This document shows positions 1-6,942 of a stretch of 7,140 bases of DNA, piece after piece. The notes beneath the pieces were generated by a model. That model ran no database searches and was not told the DNA's origin. It saw only the letters and a program-made list of their open reading frames with translations. A program made the position numbers and the translations under genes. The DNA is from a bacterium (GTDB lineage Bacteria > Planctomycetota > B15-G4 > JADJEK01), in contig JAUIEL010000372.1 of NCBI GenBank assembly GCA_030428825.1, forward strand, positions 1 to 7,140. The letters run 5' to 3'. How positions within the stretch are numbered: position 1 is the first letter of the stretch; every line of letters begins with the position of its first letter.

Positions 1-1
1 G

Positions 2-2485
2 ATGCCCCTCGTCGCCGCGACCGTCGTGGTCGCCGGCGCGGTCGGTCTGTGGGTCGGGCTGCGCGACCCGGGCTCGGCGGGGGGCGGGGCGGGACCGGCC
101 GAACGGCGCGCGGAGGGGACGGCCGCGCCGGGGGTCGCGGGAGACGCGGAGGTCGAGACGCCGGTCCGCGGGAACGCGGCGGACGTCGCGCGCGAGGTCG
201 AAGCGCCGCCGGTCGAGGAGGCCGGCGCCGCCGCCGCGGACCGTCCGCGCGGCGTCTCCTTCCGGGTCGTCGACGGCGGAGGTCGCCCGCTCGCCGGGGT
301 GGAGGTGACCGCGGACCGGGACGGGTTCGACGCGACGACCGGATTGGACGGTCGCGGCGCGGCGCGGGGGCCCGAGTCGCTCGACGCCGCCTCGATCTCC
401 CTCGAGCTCCGGTTCTCCAAGGACGGCTACGCGTCGGTCTTCCGCCAGACCCGGGTCGAGGCCGACGCCCCGACCTGGCTCGGCGACGTCGTGCTGAGCG
501 GCGCGGGCACGGTCTCCGGCTGGGTCCTCGGTCCGGAGGGGCGGCCGGCCGCCGGGGCGGAGGTGGTCGTGGCCGGGCTCGTCACCGACCGGAAGGACCC
601 GGAAGAGCTCCGCCGACACGGGCCCGACGTCGACCGTCACGCGCCGCGCGCGGTCGCCGGCGCGGACGGCGCGTTCCGGATCCCGGGGGTCGCGGAGGGG
701 GAGGTCCGGGTCTGGGCCGTCGCCGAGGGGATGGCGTACGCCGCGAGCGCTCCGACGCGCGTGACGACCGGGCGCGAGGCGGCGGGACTCCGCCTGGAGC
801 TCACCCCGCTCCGCGCGTCGGATCGGATCGCCGGCGTCGTGCTCGACCCGGACGGGGCGCCGGTGGCGGCGGCGACGATCCCGTGGTTCTACCTCGCCGG
901 CCACATCGGCACCGGGGGATCGGCGACGACCGACCGGGACGGGAGGTTCGAGATCCGGGTCGAGCATCGCGCGCCGCACGACCTGGAGGTCCTCGGCGGC
1001 GACCGCTGGGCGACGATCGTGGCGCCGCAGGTCGAGCCGGGGACCGTCGACCTCGTCCTCCGATTCGAGCGGCCGCGGCCGGTGGAGGTGGCGCTCGTCG
1101 ACCCCCGCGGGAAACCGATCGAGCGGTTCTCGGTCGCGGCGTCGTACGACGGGCCGGGGCACGGCAGCACGCTCGCGAGCGTCCCGTCGGCGGAGCACGA
1201 GGGGGGAGTCGCGACGTTCACGCGGCCGACGTATCCGTTCGATCTCGTCGTCGACGCGCCGGGGTACGAGCGGTCTCTCTCCGGCCCGCACGATCCGGCG
1301 CTCCTCCCGCCGAGGCTGACCCTGACGGTCGCGCCGCTGGCGGCGATCCGCGGGGTCGTGCGCGGGCCGGACGGTCCGGTCGCCGGAGCGGAGGTCGGGT
1401 TGTTCCCGCGCTACGGATCGAGCGGGACGGTCACGACGTTCGGCCTCCCGACGCTCACCGAGTCGCGGGCGGAGGCGACGGCGAAGAGCGGTCCGGACGG
1501 GACGTTCGTCGTCCACCTGCGCGGGCGGCGCGAGGTCGTCGTCCGGGCGGAGAAGGACGGTTTCGCCGCCGGCGAGATCGGGCCGCTCCTCCTCGACGGC
1601 GCGGTCGGCGCGGACGGCCTCGAGGTGCGGGTCGGCGACGGGGGCGCGATCGAGGGGCGCGTGCTCGTCCCGCCCGGCGTCGAGCCGGCCGGCGCGATCC
1701 TCGCCCTGAACCGCGGCGACGGGCACCCCTCGACCCGTCGCGTCGGTCCGGACGGGCGATACCGGTTCGAAGGGCTGACCCCCGGGCCGTGGCAGCTCCT
1801 CCCCGTCGACGAGGAGATCCTCCCGCGGAGCCGGACGGTCAGCTTCTCGTCGCGGCCGTCCCCGCCGGTCGATTGGAACGTCGAGGTGGTCGAGGGCGCG
1901 ACGGTCCGGTACGACCTCGACCTCCGGAGCGGTCTCGAGGCGCGGCTGGAGGGGGCGCTCTTCCTGGGCGGGCGGCCCGCGGCGGGGGCGACCGCGTCGC
2001 TGGCGGACTTCGAGTCGTTCGTCGTCGAGGGGGAGGTCGTCGACTCGGCCGCGGTCGACGGCGCCGGGCGCTTCCGGCTGCGGGCGCCGAAGCCGGGGCG
2101 CTACCGCCTGGAGATCCGGACCGACGGGGCGCCGCTGGTGTTGATCGAGGATCTCGAGCTCGAGGCGGGCGGGGCGGCGTGGGACGTCGACCTCCCCGTC
2201 GGATCGATCCGCGGGGCCGGCGTCCCCCGCTCGGAGGGATCGGAGAAGGTCGTCGAGCTCCGTTGGGCCGAGCCCGCGAGCGGTCCGCGCGGCGGTCGGT
2301 TGCGCGCCGTCCACCGCGTCCTGCCGGCGGAGGACGGGACGTTCACGTCGCCGCGCATGCCGGCGGGAGAGGTCGAGGTCGTGCGCTTCGACCCGACCGG
2401 AGGCGACGGCGCGTCCGGTTGGAAGAGGCTCCGGACGGTCGTCGTCGAGCCGAACGCGGCGGTCGACCTCGACCTGGGGGAGTGA
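2..2485 (+). CDS. Exported multi-domain carboxypeptidase-regulatory-like protein (start may lie upstream)
   Basis: An 827-residue reading frame beginning at an ATG on the second base of the window. The true start may be a few codons further left, because a positively charged N-region is missing before the membrane segment. Residues 2-20 form one hydrophobic helix (signal anchor or uncleaved signal peptide). Residues 21-82 are a low-complexity linker rich in Ala, Gly and Glu. From about 84 onward come repeated beta-sandwich modules of the carboxypeptidase regulatory-like type. Each has an opening such as GxVxxPxGxPxAGAxV and a later DGxFxI strand; examples start near residues 84, 170, 275, 448, 548 and 648, and paired DG motifs are seen at 222, 313, 499 and 584. 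No catalytic motif is visible, so a structural, binding or cell-surface role is inferred. Such proteins are common in planctomycetes and often lack a known function. It converges on nrfA with a 9-base gap. The domain type is fairly secure; the function is unknown. Confidence 0.8.
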   Translation: MPLVAATVVVAGAVGLWVGLRDPGSAGGGAGPAERRAEGTAAPGVAGDAEVETPVRGNAADVAREVEAPPVEEAGAAAADRPRGVSFRVVDGGGRPLAGVEVTADRDGFDATTGLDGRGAARGPESLDAASISLELRFSKDGYASVFRQTRVEADAPTWLGDVVLSGAGTVSGWVLGPEGRPAAGAEVVVAGLVTDRKDPEELRRHGPDVDRHAPRAVAGADGAFRIPGVAEGEVRVWAVAEGMAYAASAPTRVTTGREAAGLRLELTPLRASDRIAGVVLDPDGAPVAAATIPWFYLAGHIGTGGSATTDRDGRFEIRVEHRAPHDLEVLGGDRWATIVAPQVEPGTVDLVLRFERPRPVEVALVDPRGKPIERFSVAASYDGPGHGSTLASVPSAEHEGGVATFTRPTYPFDLVVDAPGYERSLSGPHDPALLPPRLTLTVAPLAAIRGVVRGPDGPVAGAEVGLFPRYGSSGTVTTFGLPTLTESRAEATAKSGPDGTFVVHLRGRREVVVRAEKDGFAAGEIGPLLLDGAVGADGLEVRVGDGGAIEGRVLVPPGVEPAGAILALNRGDGHPSTRRVGPDGRYRFEGLTPGPWQLLPVDEEILPRSRTVSFSSRPSPPVDWNVEVVEGATVRYDLDLRSGLEARLEGALFLGGRPAAGATASLADFESFVVEGEVVDSAAVDGAGRFRLRAPKPGRYRLEIRTDGAPLVLIEDLELEAGGAAWDVDLPVGSIRGAGVPRSEGSEKVVELRWAEPASGPRGGRLRAVHRVLPAEDGTFTSPRMPAGEVEVVRFDPTGGDGASGWKRLRTVVVEPNAAVDLDLGE

Positions 2486-2487
2486 CG

Positions 2488-2510
2488 TCGGGCGCTACGG
2501 CTTCGCCCGG
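2488..2510. terminator. Possible bidirectional hairpin between convergent genes
   Basis: CGGGCG at 2489-2494 and CGCCCG at 2504-2509 form a 6-bp stem around a 9-base loop, with a possible G-T pair at 2488/2510. The hairpin covers the nrfA stop codon and sits where the two transcripts meet. There is no T-tract on either side, so its role as a terminator is only a guess; GC-rich DNA gives such stems by chance. Confidence 0.25.
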
Positions 2511-3916
2511 ATCGCGAGGACCTCTCCCTGGCGGGCGAGGTCGGCCGCCTGGCCGAGGACGCGGGCCGCCTCCTGCGGCGCGTGGAACCCCATCGAGTTC
2601 TCGGCCGCGATGTAGTCGAGCCGCCACTGCGCCTGCCGCTGCTTCTCGAGCGCCGGCTTCAACGCCTCTTCGTCCGCGCCGGCCTCCCGCGCCTCGAGGA
2701 TCGCGTCGATCAGGTCGACCACCGCGGCGCCGGCGTTCTGCAGCAGCTCGTGGTTCTTCGACTGGATCAGGTCGGCGCGCGCCTTCAGCTCCTCCTCGGA
2801 GAAGTGGTGGCAGGTCTGGCAGGCGCGGTGGACGTTCAGGAGCGGGCTGCGGACCCAGTGGTCGGAGACCTTGGTCGCGCCCTCGCGGACGTACGGCATG
2901 TGGCAGTCGGCGCACGACACCCCGCTCCGGGCGTGGATCCCCTGGCTCCAGAGTTCGAACTCCGGGTGCTGCGCCTTCAGGATCTCCGCGCCGGTCTCCT
3001 TGTGGCGGTAGTCGAAGAATCGCGAGCCGTCGTCGAACTCGGTCGAGTTCCAGACGCGCTCCGCGTCGTCGACCGTCAGCCCCTCCTTCCACGGGAAGGT
3101 CAGCGGGAACTTGCTGGCGCAGTAGTACTCGACGTGGCACTGCCCGCAGACGAAGCTCCGCTTCTCCTGGCGGGTCGCGTCGGTGTTCGGGTCGTACGGC
3201 TCGGCCCGCGAGCCCTGCCGCCACCGATCGATCGACGGGAGGTGCGGGACCTCGGCGTCCCCCGCGGCGAGCGCCTGGATCCCCTGGATGAACCCCGGCC
3301 GCGTCACGCGGATCTCCATCGACTCCGGGTCGTGGCAGTCGACGCACGACACCGGGTGGCCGTGTCCCTGCTCGTGGAGGAGCGCGTTCAGCTCCGTGTA
3401 CTTCATCGCGTGCGTCTTCTCGAAGCCGGCCATCGCGTCGCCGTCGCCGAGCGACCGGTAGAGCGGCATCACCGACGCGTGGCAGTGGAGGCACGATCCG
3501 GACTGCCCGACCTTCTGGCGCTCCGTCTGCTCCTGGTCCTCGAGCATGTACGCGTGGCCGCGGCGGTCCCGGTAGTCGATCGAGAACGCGTAGCCGAGGA
3601 AGATCCGCTTCAGCCACGGGTCGCGCTCGATCTTCTGCTCGGGGAGCGCCTCGCTGCCGCCGTGCCCGCCGAACCGCGTCCGCGTCGACTGCGCCGTGAG
3701 CCGGTACGAGTCGTACTGCTTCGGCCAGTTCACGCCCCAGACCGCGGGGTCGGTCGTCTCCTCGGTCACCTCGGTCAGGCGGACGGTCGCGTGGCGTTCC
3801 TCGGCCTTTCGCTCGGCGATGTTCGCGAGGAGCATCGCGCCGGCGGCGCCGACGGCGATCGCCACGACGACGAGGAGGAGGGTGGAGGCGGCGCCGCGGG
3901 TTCGGGATCGGTTCAT
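2495..3916 (-). CDS. nrfA: Ammonia-forming pentahaem cytochrome c nitrite reductase, catalytic subunit
   Basis: NrfA reduces nitrite to ammonium with six electrons on the outer side of the cytoplasmic membrane. The 473-residue product has an N-terminal hydrophobic segment (about 12-33) with no obvious AxA cleavage site, so it may stay anchored. Five haem motifs are visible: CLHCH (142-146), CVDCH (191-195), CGQCH (257-261), CADCH (335-339) and CQTCH (366-370). Family catalytic residues are recognisable: Arg133 in TERQ before haem 1, Tyr264 in CGQCHVEYY, and His317 in KAQH (314-317). KAQH and Glu263 match the calcium-binding form of the family. The haem 1 motif ends in His, whereas E. coli and Wolinella NrfA have CxxCK. 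Further likely distal haem ligands are His328, His353, His363 and His445. The ATG overlaps the nrfH stop as ATGA. The nearest purine-rich stretch, GAGGAG, lies about 17 bases upstream, too far for a normal ribosome site, so translational coupling is likely. Length and motif order fit the family well; identification is secure. Confidence 0.96.
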   Translation of the reverse strand: MNRSRTRGAASTLLLVVVAIAVGAAGAMLLANIAERKAEERHATVRLTEVTEETTDPAVWGVNWPKQYDSYRLTAQSTRTRFGGHGGSEALPEQKIERDPWLKRIFLGYAFSIDYRDRRGHAYMLEDQEQTERQKVGQSGSCLHCHASVMPLYRSLGDGDAMAGFEKTHAMKYTELNALLHEQGHGHPVSCVDCHDPESMEIRVTRPGFIQGIQALAAGDAEVPHLPSIDRWRQGSRAEPYDPNTDATRQEKRSFVCGQCHVEYYCASKFPLTFPWKEGLTVDDAERVWNSTEFDDGSRFFDYRHKETGAEILKAQHPEFELWSQGIHARSGVSCADCHMPYVREGATKVSDHWVRSPLLNVHRACQTCHHFSEEELKARADLIQSKNHELLQNAGAAVVDLIDAILEAREAGADEEALKPALEKQRQAQWRLDYIAAENSMGFHAPQEAARVLGQAADLARQGEVLAIRAKP

Positions 3917-4443
3917 CGGTTCGACTCGGAGAGCTCCTCGGGACGGAACGGACCGCCGAGTCCCACGGCTTCACCGTGGCCGGCGGACTGGTGACAATGG
4001 GTGCAGCGGATCGTGTCGCCGACCGTCGACGCGCCTCGGACGAGGCCGTGCGTGAGGTCGTCGTGGCACCGGACGCAGTTCTCCTGGAGGATCCGCGCGT
4101 TCGGGGGCGTGATCCGGATCGGCTCGGGGAAGTTCTGGAGCGTGAACGCCTTCGAGTGGTTCCAGCCGTTGATCGCCTTGGCGATCAGGTTGTCCGGGAA
4201 GCCGGCGGGGATGTGGCAGTCGACGCAGGTGGCGACGCCGTGGTGGCTCGCCTTCTGCCACGAGTCGAGCTGCGGGCGCATGATGTGGCAGTTGGCGCAC
4301 GCCTTGGGGTCGCGGCTGAGGTACGAGGCTCCCTCGGCGTAGACGAAGGTGTACGCGCCGACGCCGACGAGCAGCCCGCCGAGCGCCAGGACCAGACGCG
4401 TCCGCGCGCGGAGACGCTTCGGCCGGTCGTTCCCTTCGGTCAT
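3913..4443 (-). CDS. nrfH: Tetrahaem cytochrome c quinol dehydrogenase, NrfA membrane partner
   Basis: NrfH of the NapC/NirT family oxidises membrane quinol and passes electrons to NrfA while anchoring it. The 176-residue product has a basic N-terminus, one transmembrane helix (about 16-36), and four haem motifs: CANCH (49-53), CVDCH (73-77), CVRCH (123-127) and CTHCH (147-151). The first continues as CANCHIM, placing Met55 where NrfH uses methionine as the unusual axial ligand of haem 1. His96 in GWNHSK is a candidate distal ligand. I chose the ATG at 4443 because GGGAGGAGC (4451-4459) lies about 8 bases upstream, an excellent ribosome site, and because it places the membrane helix near the N-terminus. 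An in-frame ATG at 4485 would add 14 Gly/Ala/Arg-rich residues with no support. The gene order nrfH then nrfA, with overlapping stop and start codons, is the usual one for NrfHA-type systems, as opposed to the NrfABCD type. Confidence 0.95.
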   Translation of the reverse strand: MTEGNDRPKRLRARTRLVLALGGLLVGVGAYTFVYAEGASYLSRDPKACANCHIMRPQLDSWQKASHHGVATCVDCHIPAGFPDNLIAKAINGWNHSKAFTLQNFPEPIRITPPNARILQENCVRCHDDLTHGLVRGASTVGDTIRCTHCHQSAGHGEAVGLGGPFRPEELSESNR

Positions 4444-4450
4444 CTCCGGT

Positions 4451-4459
4451 GCTCCTCCC
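4451..4459 (-). promoter_or_regulatory. Strong ribosome binding site of nrfH
   Basis: On the minus strand the sequence reads GGGAGGAGC, with its GGAGGAG core ending 8 bases before the ATG at 4443. This site decides the nrfH start over the upstream in-frame ATG at 4485. Through the ATGA overlap it probably also sets translation of nrfA. Confidence 0.8.
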
Positions 4460-4511
4460 GCGCCGCCAGCCCGCCGATCGCCCATCGTGCGAAATCTCGC
4501 TCGCCATGCAA

Positions 4512-4561
4512 GCGAAGAGCGTCCGCCGGACCCACCTTGGAATCCGGGCGGACGCGAAGAG
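4512..4561 (-). promoter_or_regulatory. Hairpin with flanking direct repeats between protease and nrfH
   Basis: GCGTCCGCC (4519-4527) and GGCGGACGC (4547-4555) form a perfect 9-bp stem. A slightly different pairing gives 8 bp, one bulged base and 4 more bp. On the minus strand it lies 30 bases after the protease stop and is followed by TCTTCGCTT, a weak T-rich run, so it may be the protease terminator. The octamer GCGAAGAG occurs on both sides, at 4512-4519 and 4554-4561, exactly 42 bases apart. The rest of the 141-base gap (4444-4584) shows no convincing -35/-10 pair and no FNR-like box. nrfHA must be transcribed either from an unrecognised promoter here or by read-through from the protease. 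Confidence 0.4.
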
Positions 4562-4584
4562 GACCGCGTCGCGGCGGGGCCGGT

Positions 4585-6582
4585 TCAGGGCTGGAACGTC
4601 AGCTCCATCCCCTCGGTCATCGCGTACCCGCCGACGGCGCCGGGATCGGCGACGACCCACTGGAGGTTCGCCTTCGCTCCGATGAGGTTCGAGTCGTTCG
4701 GGATCGGCGCGGGAACGCTCAGCGACCCGGGTCCGGTCGGGAACGACACCACGAACCCCGGCGAGAGGTTCACGAGGACCGTCCCGCCGCCGAACGGGAT
4801 GCTCGCGGGGGCGAACCCGATCAGCAGGCCGGCCGTGACGCTCGGTCGCGCGTTCGCCAGCGTGACCGCGAACCCCGCGTTCCCGATCTTCGCCGCGCCG
4901 CCGGCCGCGCCGATCTGCGGGATCTGGCCGCCGCTCCCCGGCCAGGGCGCGCCGTAGAACGCGATCCCCGTCGCGCTCGCCGCCACGACCGCCGCCGCCG
5001 CGTCGACCTTCCCGTGGCCGTACAGGAGCGAGTGCCCGCCCGCGTCGTACGCGCCGCCGACCGGGTCGATCTTCTTGGCGGTGTCGCGCAGGATCTGCCG
5101 GGCCTCGGTCCAGGTGAGCGCCGGGTTCGCGGAGAGGACGAGGAGCGCGACGCCGGCGGCGAGCGGCGACGCCGAGGAGGTCCCGCCGAACGCGTCGGTG
5201 TAGTCGCCGTTCGAGTAGCCGGTCGAGCCGAGCCGGTCGGTCGTCCAGGTCCCCGACGTCACGCCGCCGTTGCTCGGCGCGCAGAAGTCGACGCCGTTCC
5301 CGAAGTTCGAGTAGCTCGCGAACAGATCCTGGTCGGTCGAGGCGGAGACCGCGATCGTGTTCGCGTACTCGACGTACTCGTTGCCGGCGGTGTTCACCGA
5401 GGAGTTCCCGGCCGCGAAGAAGACCATCGTCCCGAGCCCGCCGCGCCCGTTGTTCACCGCGTTGTCGATCGCGGCCTTCGTCGACGCCGCGAGCGCCGCC
5501 GCCCCGAGCGGGCCCCACGAGTTGTTGATCACCGCCGCGCCGTTCGCGACCGCGAAGTTGAACGCGTCCGCCTCGTCCTGGATCGTCGGCGCCGGGAAGA
5601 GGAACTCCGAGAGGAATCGGATCGGCATGATGCGGCAGTGCTGGGCGGCGCCGGTCGTGCCGAGGCCGTTGTCGCCGCGCCCGGCCGCGATCCCGCAGAC
5701 CGAGGTCGAGTGGTTCTCCGGGAACAGCCCGAGGAAGCCGTTCTCCGCCTGCGGGTTCGAGTCGTCGCTCAGGACGTCGGTCCCCTGCACCAGGTTCGGC
5801 GCGAGGTCCGGGTGGGCGAGCTCGCAGCCCGTGTCGACGACGGCGATGACGAGGTTCGGGTCTCCGCGCGTGACGTCCCACGCCTCCGGCGCGTTCACGT
5901 CGGCGTCCGGCTTCGCGCCGTTCTGGCCGGTCGAGTTCAGGTGCCACTGGTTCGGGAAGAGCGGGTCGTTCGTGGTGGCGAGCGGGACTCGAACGATCGA
6001 GAAGTCGGGGTGCGCGAACTCGACCTCGCCGGTGGCGGCGAGCGCGCGCGTGATCGCCATCGCGTCGAGCGACCGGCCCGCGGGGAGGCGGTAGACGACG
6101 CCGGGGTTGACGAGATAGGCGAGCGTCCCGCTCCGGGTCAGCCCGTGCTGCGTCTCCAGGTCGGCGACGACCGCGGCGTCGGCCCCTTCGCGCCACCGGA
6201 CGAGGACCTCGTCGGTGACGAAGTACGTCTCGTCCCCATGGACGAAACGGGGGCCGGCGGCGAGCACGCCCGGCGCCTCGCCGAGGGCGCGCATCGCGGC
6301 GACGACCTCGTCCGCGGTCGGCGCTCCGCTCGTCTCGACGAACATCAGGTGGCCGGCCGCGTACGGCGCCCGGGAGGCGTCCTCCGCCGACACGAACGGC
6401 AGCGACGCCAGCGTCGCCCGAGCGTCCTCGGCGTGGGTCGCGCGTTCGAACAGGACGCCGATCTCCGACGGGTCGACGGCGAGCGAGAGTTCCTCGTCGC
6501 CGTTCACGAACGACTCGGCGGCGGCGGAGGTGGGGAGGAGGAGGACGAGGGAGAGGGAGAGCGTCGGGAACGATCGGGACAT
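4585..6582 (-). CDS. Secreted subtilisin-family (S8) serine protease with C-terminal accessory domain
   Basis: A 665-residue secreted endopeptidase. Residues 1-23 are a signal peptide (hydrophobic core, then TSAAAES). Residues 24 to about 200 are a long propeptide that seems to contain two similar inhibitor-like units, ending near GPRF (110-113) and HPDF (191-194). The peptidase domain follows the DPLFPNQWHLN motif (207-216). The triad is Asp250 in VVDTGC, His291 in NHSTSVCG, and Ser469 in GGTSSASP; Asn393 in AAGNSS is the oxyanion residue. The His motif has Ser where HGT is usual. Cys253, Cys296, Cys316 and Cys434 could form disulfides. Residues about 538-665 form a separate Gly/Ala/Pro-rich module (FYGAPWPGSGG to YAMTEGMELT) that I associate with secreted planctomycete proteins; binding or sorting is inferred. 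The ATG at 6582 was chosen because GAGGT (6587-6591) precedes it closely and the signal peptide begins there; the upstream in-frame ATG at 6756 adds 58 Arg/Ser/Gly-rich residues. Substrate unknown; no link to nrfHA is visible beyond strand. Confidence 0.93.
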   Translation of the reverse strand: MSRSFPTLSLSLVLLLPTSAAAESFVNGDEELSLAVDPSEIGVLFERATHAEDARATLASLPFVSAEDASRAPYAAGHLMFVETSGAPTADEVVAAMRALGEAPGVLAAGPRFVHGDETYFVTDEVLVRWREGADAAVVADLETQHGLTRSGTLAYLVNPGVVYRLPAGRSLDAMAITRALAATGEVEFAHPDFSIVRVPLATTNDPLFPNQWHLNSTGQNGAKPDADVNAPEAWDVTRGDPNLVIAVVDTGCELAHPDLAPNLVQGTDVLSDDSNPQAENGFLGLFPENHSTSVCGIAAGRGDNGLGTTGAAQHCRIMPIRFLSEFLFPAPTIQDEADAFNFAVANGAAVINNSWGPLGAAALAASTKAAIDNAVNNGRGGLGTMVFFAAGNSSVNTAGNEYVEYANTIAVSASTDQDLFASYSNFGNGVDFCAPSNGGVTSGTWTTDRLGSTGYSNGDYTDAFGGTSSASPLAAGVALLVLSANPALTWTEARQILRDTAKKIDPVGGAYDAGGHSLLYGHGKVDAAAAVVAASATGIAFYGAPWPGSGGQIPQIGAAGGAAKIGNAGFAVTLANARPSVTAGLLIGFAPASIPFGGGTVLVNLSPGFVVSFPTGPGSLSVPAPIPNDSNLIGAKANLQWVVADPGAVGGYAMTEGMELTFQP

Positions 6583-6651
6583 GGGCACCTCGGGGTGGCG
6601 GGAGGAGCGTCGGGCTCCGCCCAGGGGACGGGTGCCGGGTGACAGGGAGAC

Positions 6652-6681
6652 CCGGCGGGACCAGCGTACCTTGCCCGCCGG
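6652..6681. repeat. 8-bp inverted repeat upstream of the protease gene
   Basis: CCGGCGGG (6652-6659) and CCCGCCGG (6674-6681) are perfect inverted copies separated by 14 bases, 70 bases before the protease ATG. The spacer on the minus strand contains GGTACGCT, a weak -10-like sequence, so the repeat could be an operator or a leader hairpin. In DNA this GC-rich a chance origin is quite possible. Confidence 0.3.
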
Positions 6682-6709
6682 TCCGCCGCGTCGGTCCCCG
6701 GCCGCCGAC

Positions 6710-6738
6710 TTGACACCCGGCGCGGTCCCCGATGAACT
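6710..6738 (+). promoter_or_regulatory. Candidate sigma-70-type promoter for tRNA-Ser
   Basis: A perfect -35 hexamer TTGACA lies at 6710-6715. A 17-base spacer leads to TGAACT at 6733-6738, which matches TATAAT at only three positions. The predicted start near 6745 would give a 5' leader of about 45 bases before the tRNA. The exact -35, the correct spacing and the position in front of a stable RNA gene support it; the poor -10 weakens it. Confidence 0.4.
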
Positions 6739-6790
6739 GACGCGACTCGACCGCACGCGGGAACACGCGTCCCCGCGAGACCGAACCCAC

Positions 6791-6883
<93 letters not shown>

Positions 6884-6890
6884 CTCGCCC

Positions 6891-6936
6891 GCCGGGGGCG
6901 CCGACGATCGATCGGCGCCCCCGGCTTCGTTATCTT
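6891..6936 (+). terminator. Rho-independent terminator after tRNA-Ser
   Basis: A perfect 14-bp stem is formed by 6891-6904 (GCCGGGGGCGCCGA) and 6912-6925 with a 7-base loop (6905-6911). It is followed by TTCGTTATCTT, an interrupted T-rich tail. Its position directly after the tRNA fits transcription termination. It ends only six bases before the ATG of the next gene. Confidence 0.85.
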
Positions 6937-6942
6937 GAGCCG

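Noticed and set aside
49..3291. A 1080-codon plus-strand open frame spanning gene 1 and nrfA
   Set aside because: The product is almost entirely Arg, Gly, Ala and Pro with no domain; it is the out-of-frame shadow of gene 1 running on antisense to nrfA in GC-rich DNA.
2343..3974. A 543-codon minus-strand open frame overlapping nrfA
   Set aside because: Arg/Pro-rich shadow in another frame; nrfA with five haem motifs is clearly the real gene.
2582..3994. A 470-codon open frame antisense to nrfA
   Set aside because: Leu/Arg/Val-rich antisense shadow; no start signal and no recognisable motif.
4441..4485. Upstream ATG at 4485 as the nrfH start
   Set aside because: It adds a Gly/Ala-rich tail and lacks a ribosome site, whereas the ATG at 4443 follows GGGAGGAGC at ideal spacing.
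4489..4500. GCGA-N4-TCGC palindrome upstream of nrfH as a regulator site
   Set aside because: Only four bases per arm and no match to an FNR-type box; expected by chance at this base composition.
2495..6582. nrfHA and the protease as one new functional system
   Set aside because: They share a strand but are separated by 141 bases with a hairpin, and no known or visible feature links nitrite reduction to this protease.
3976..6642. An 888-codon plus-strand frame antisense to the protease
   Set aside because: Composition is Arg/Val/Asp repeats typical of antisense codons in GC-rich genes.
6583..6756. Upstream ATG at 6756 as the protease start
   Set aside because: The extra 58 residues are Arg/Ser/Gly-rich, would precede and bury the signal peptide, and would overlap the tRNA promoter region.
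3971..6790. A 939-codon minus-strand frame covering nrfH and the protease
   Set aside because: It is the frame-shifted shadow of the protease and nrfH, rich in Arg and Pro, with no domain of its own.
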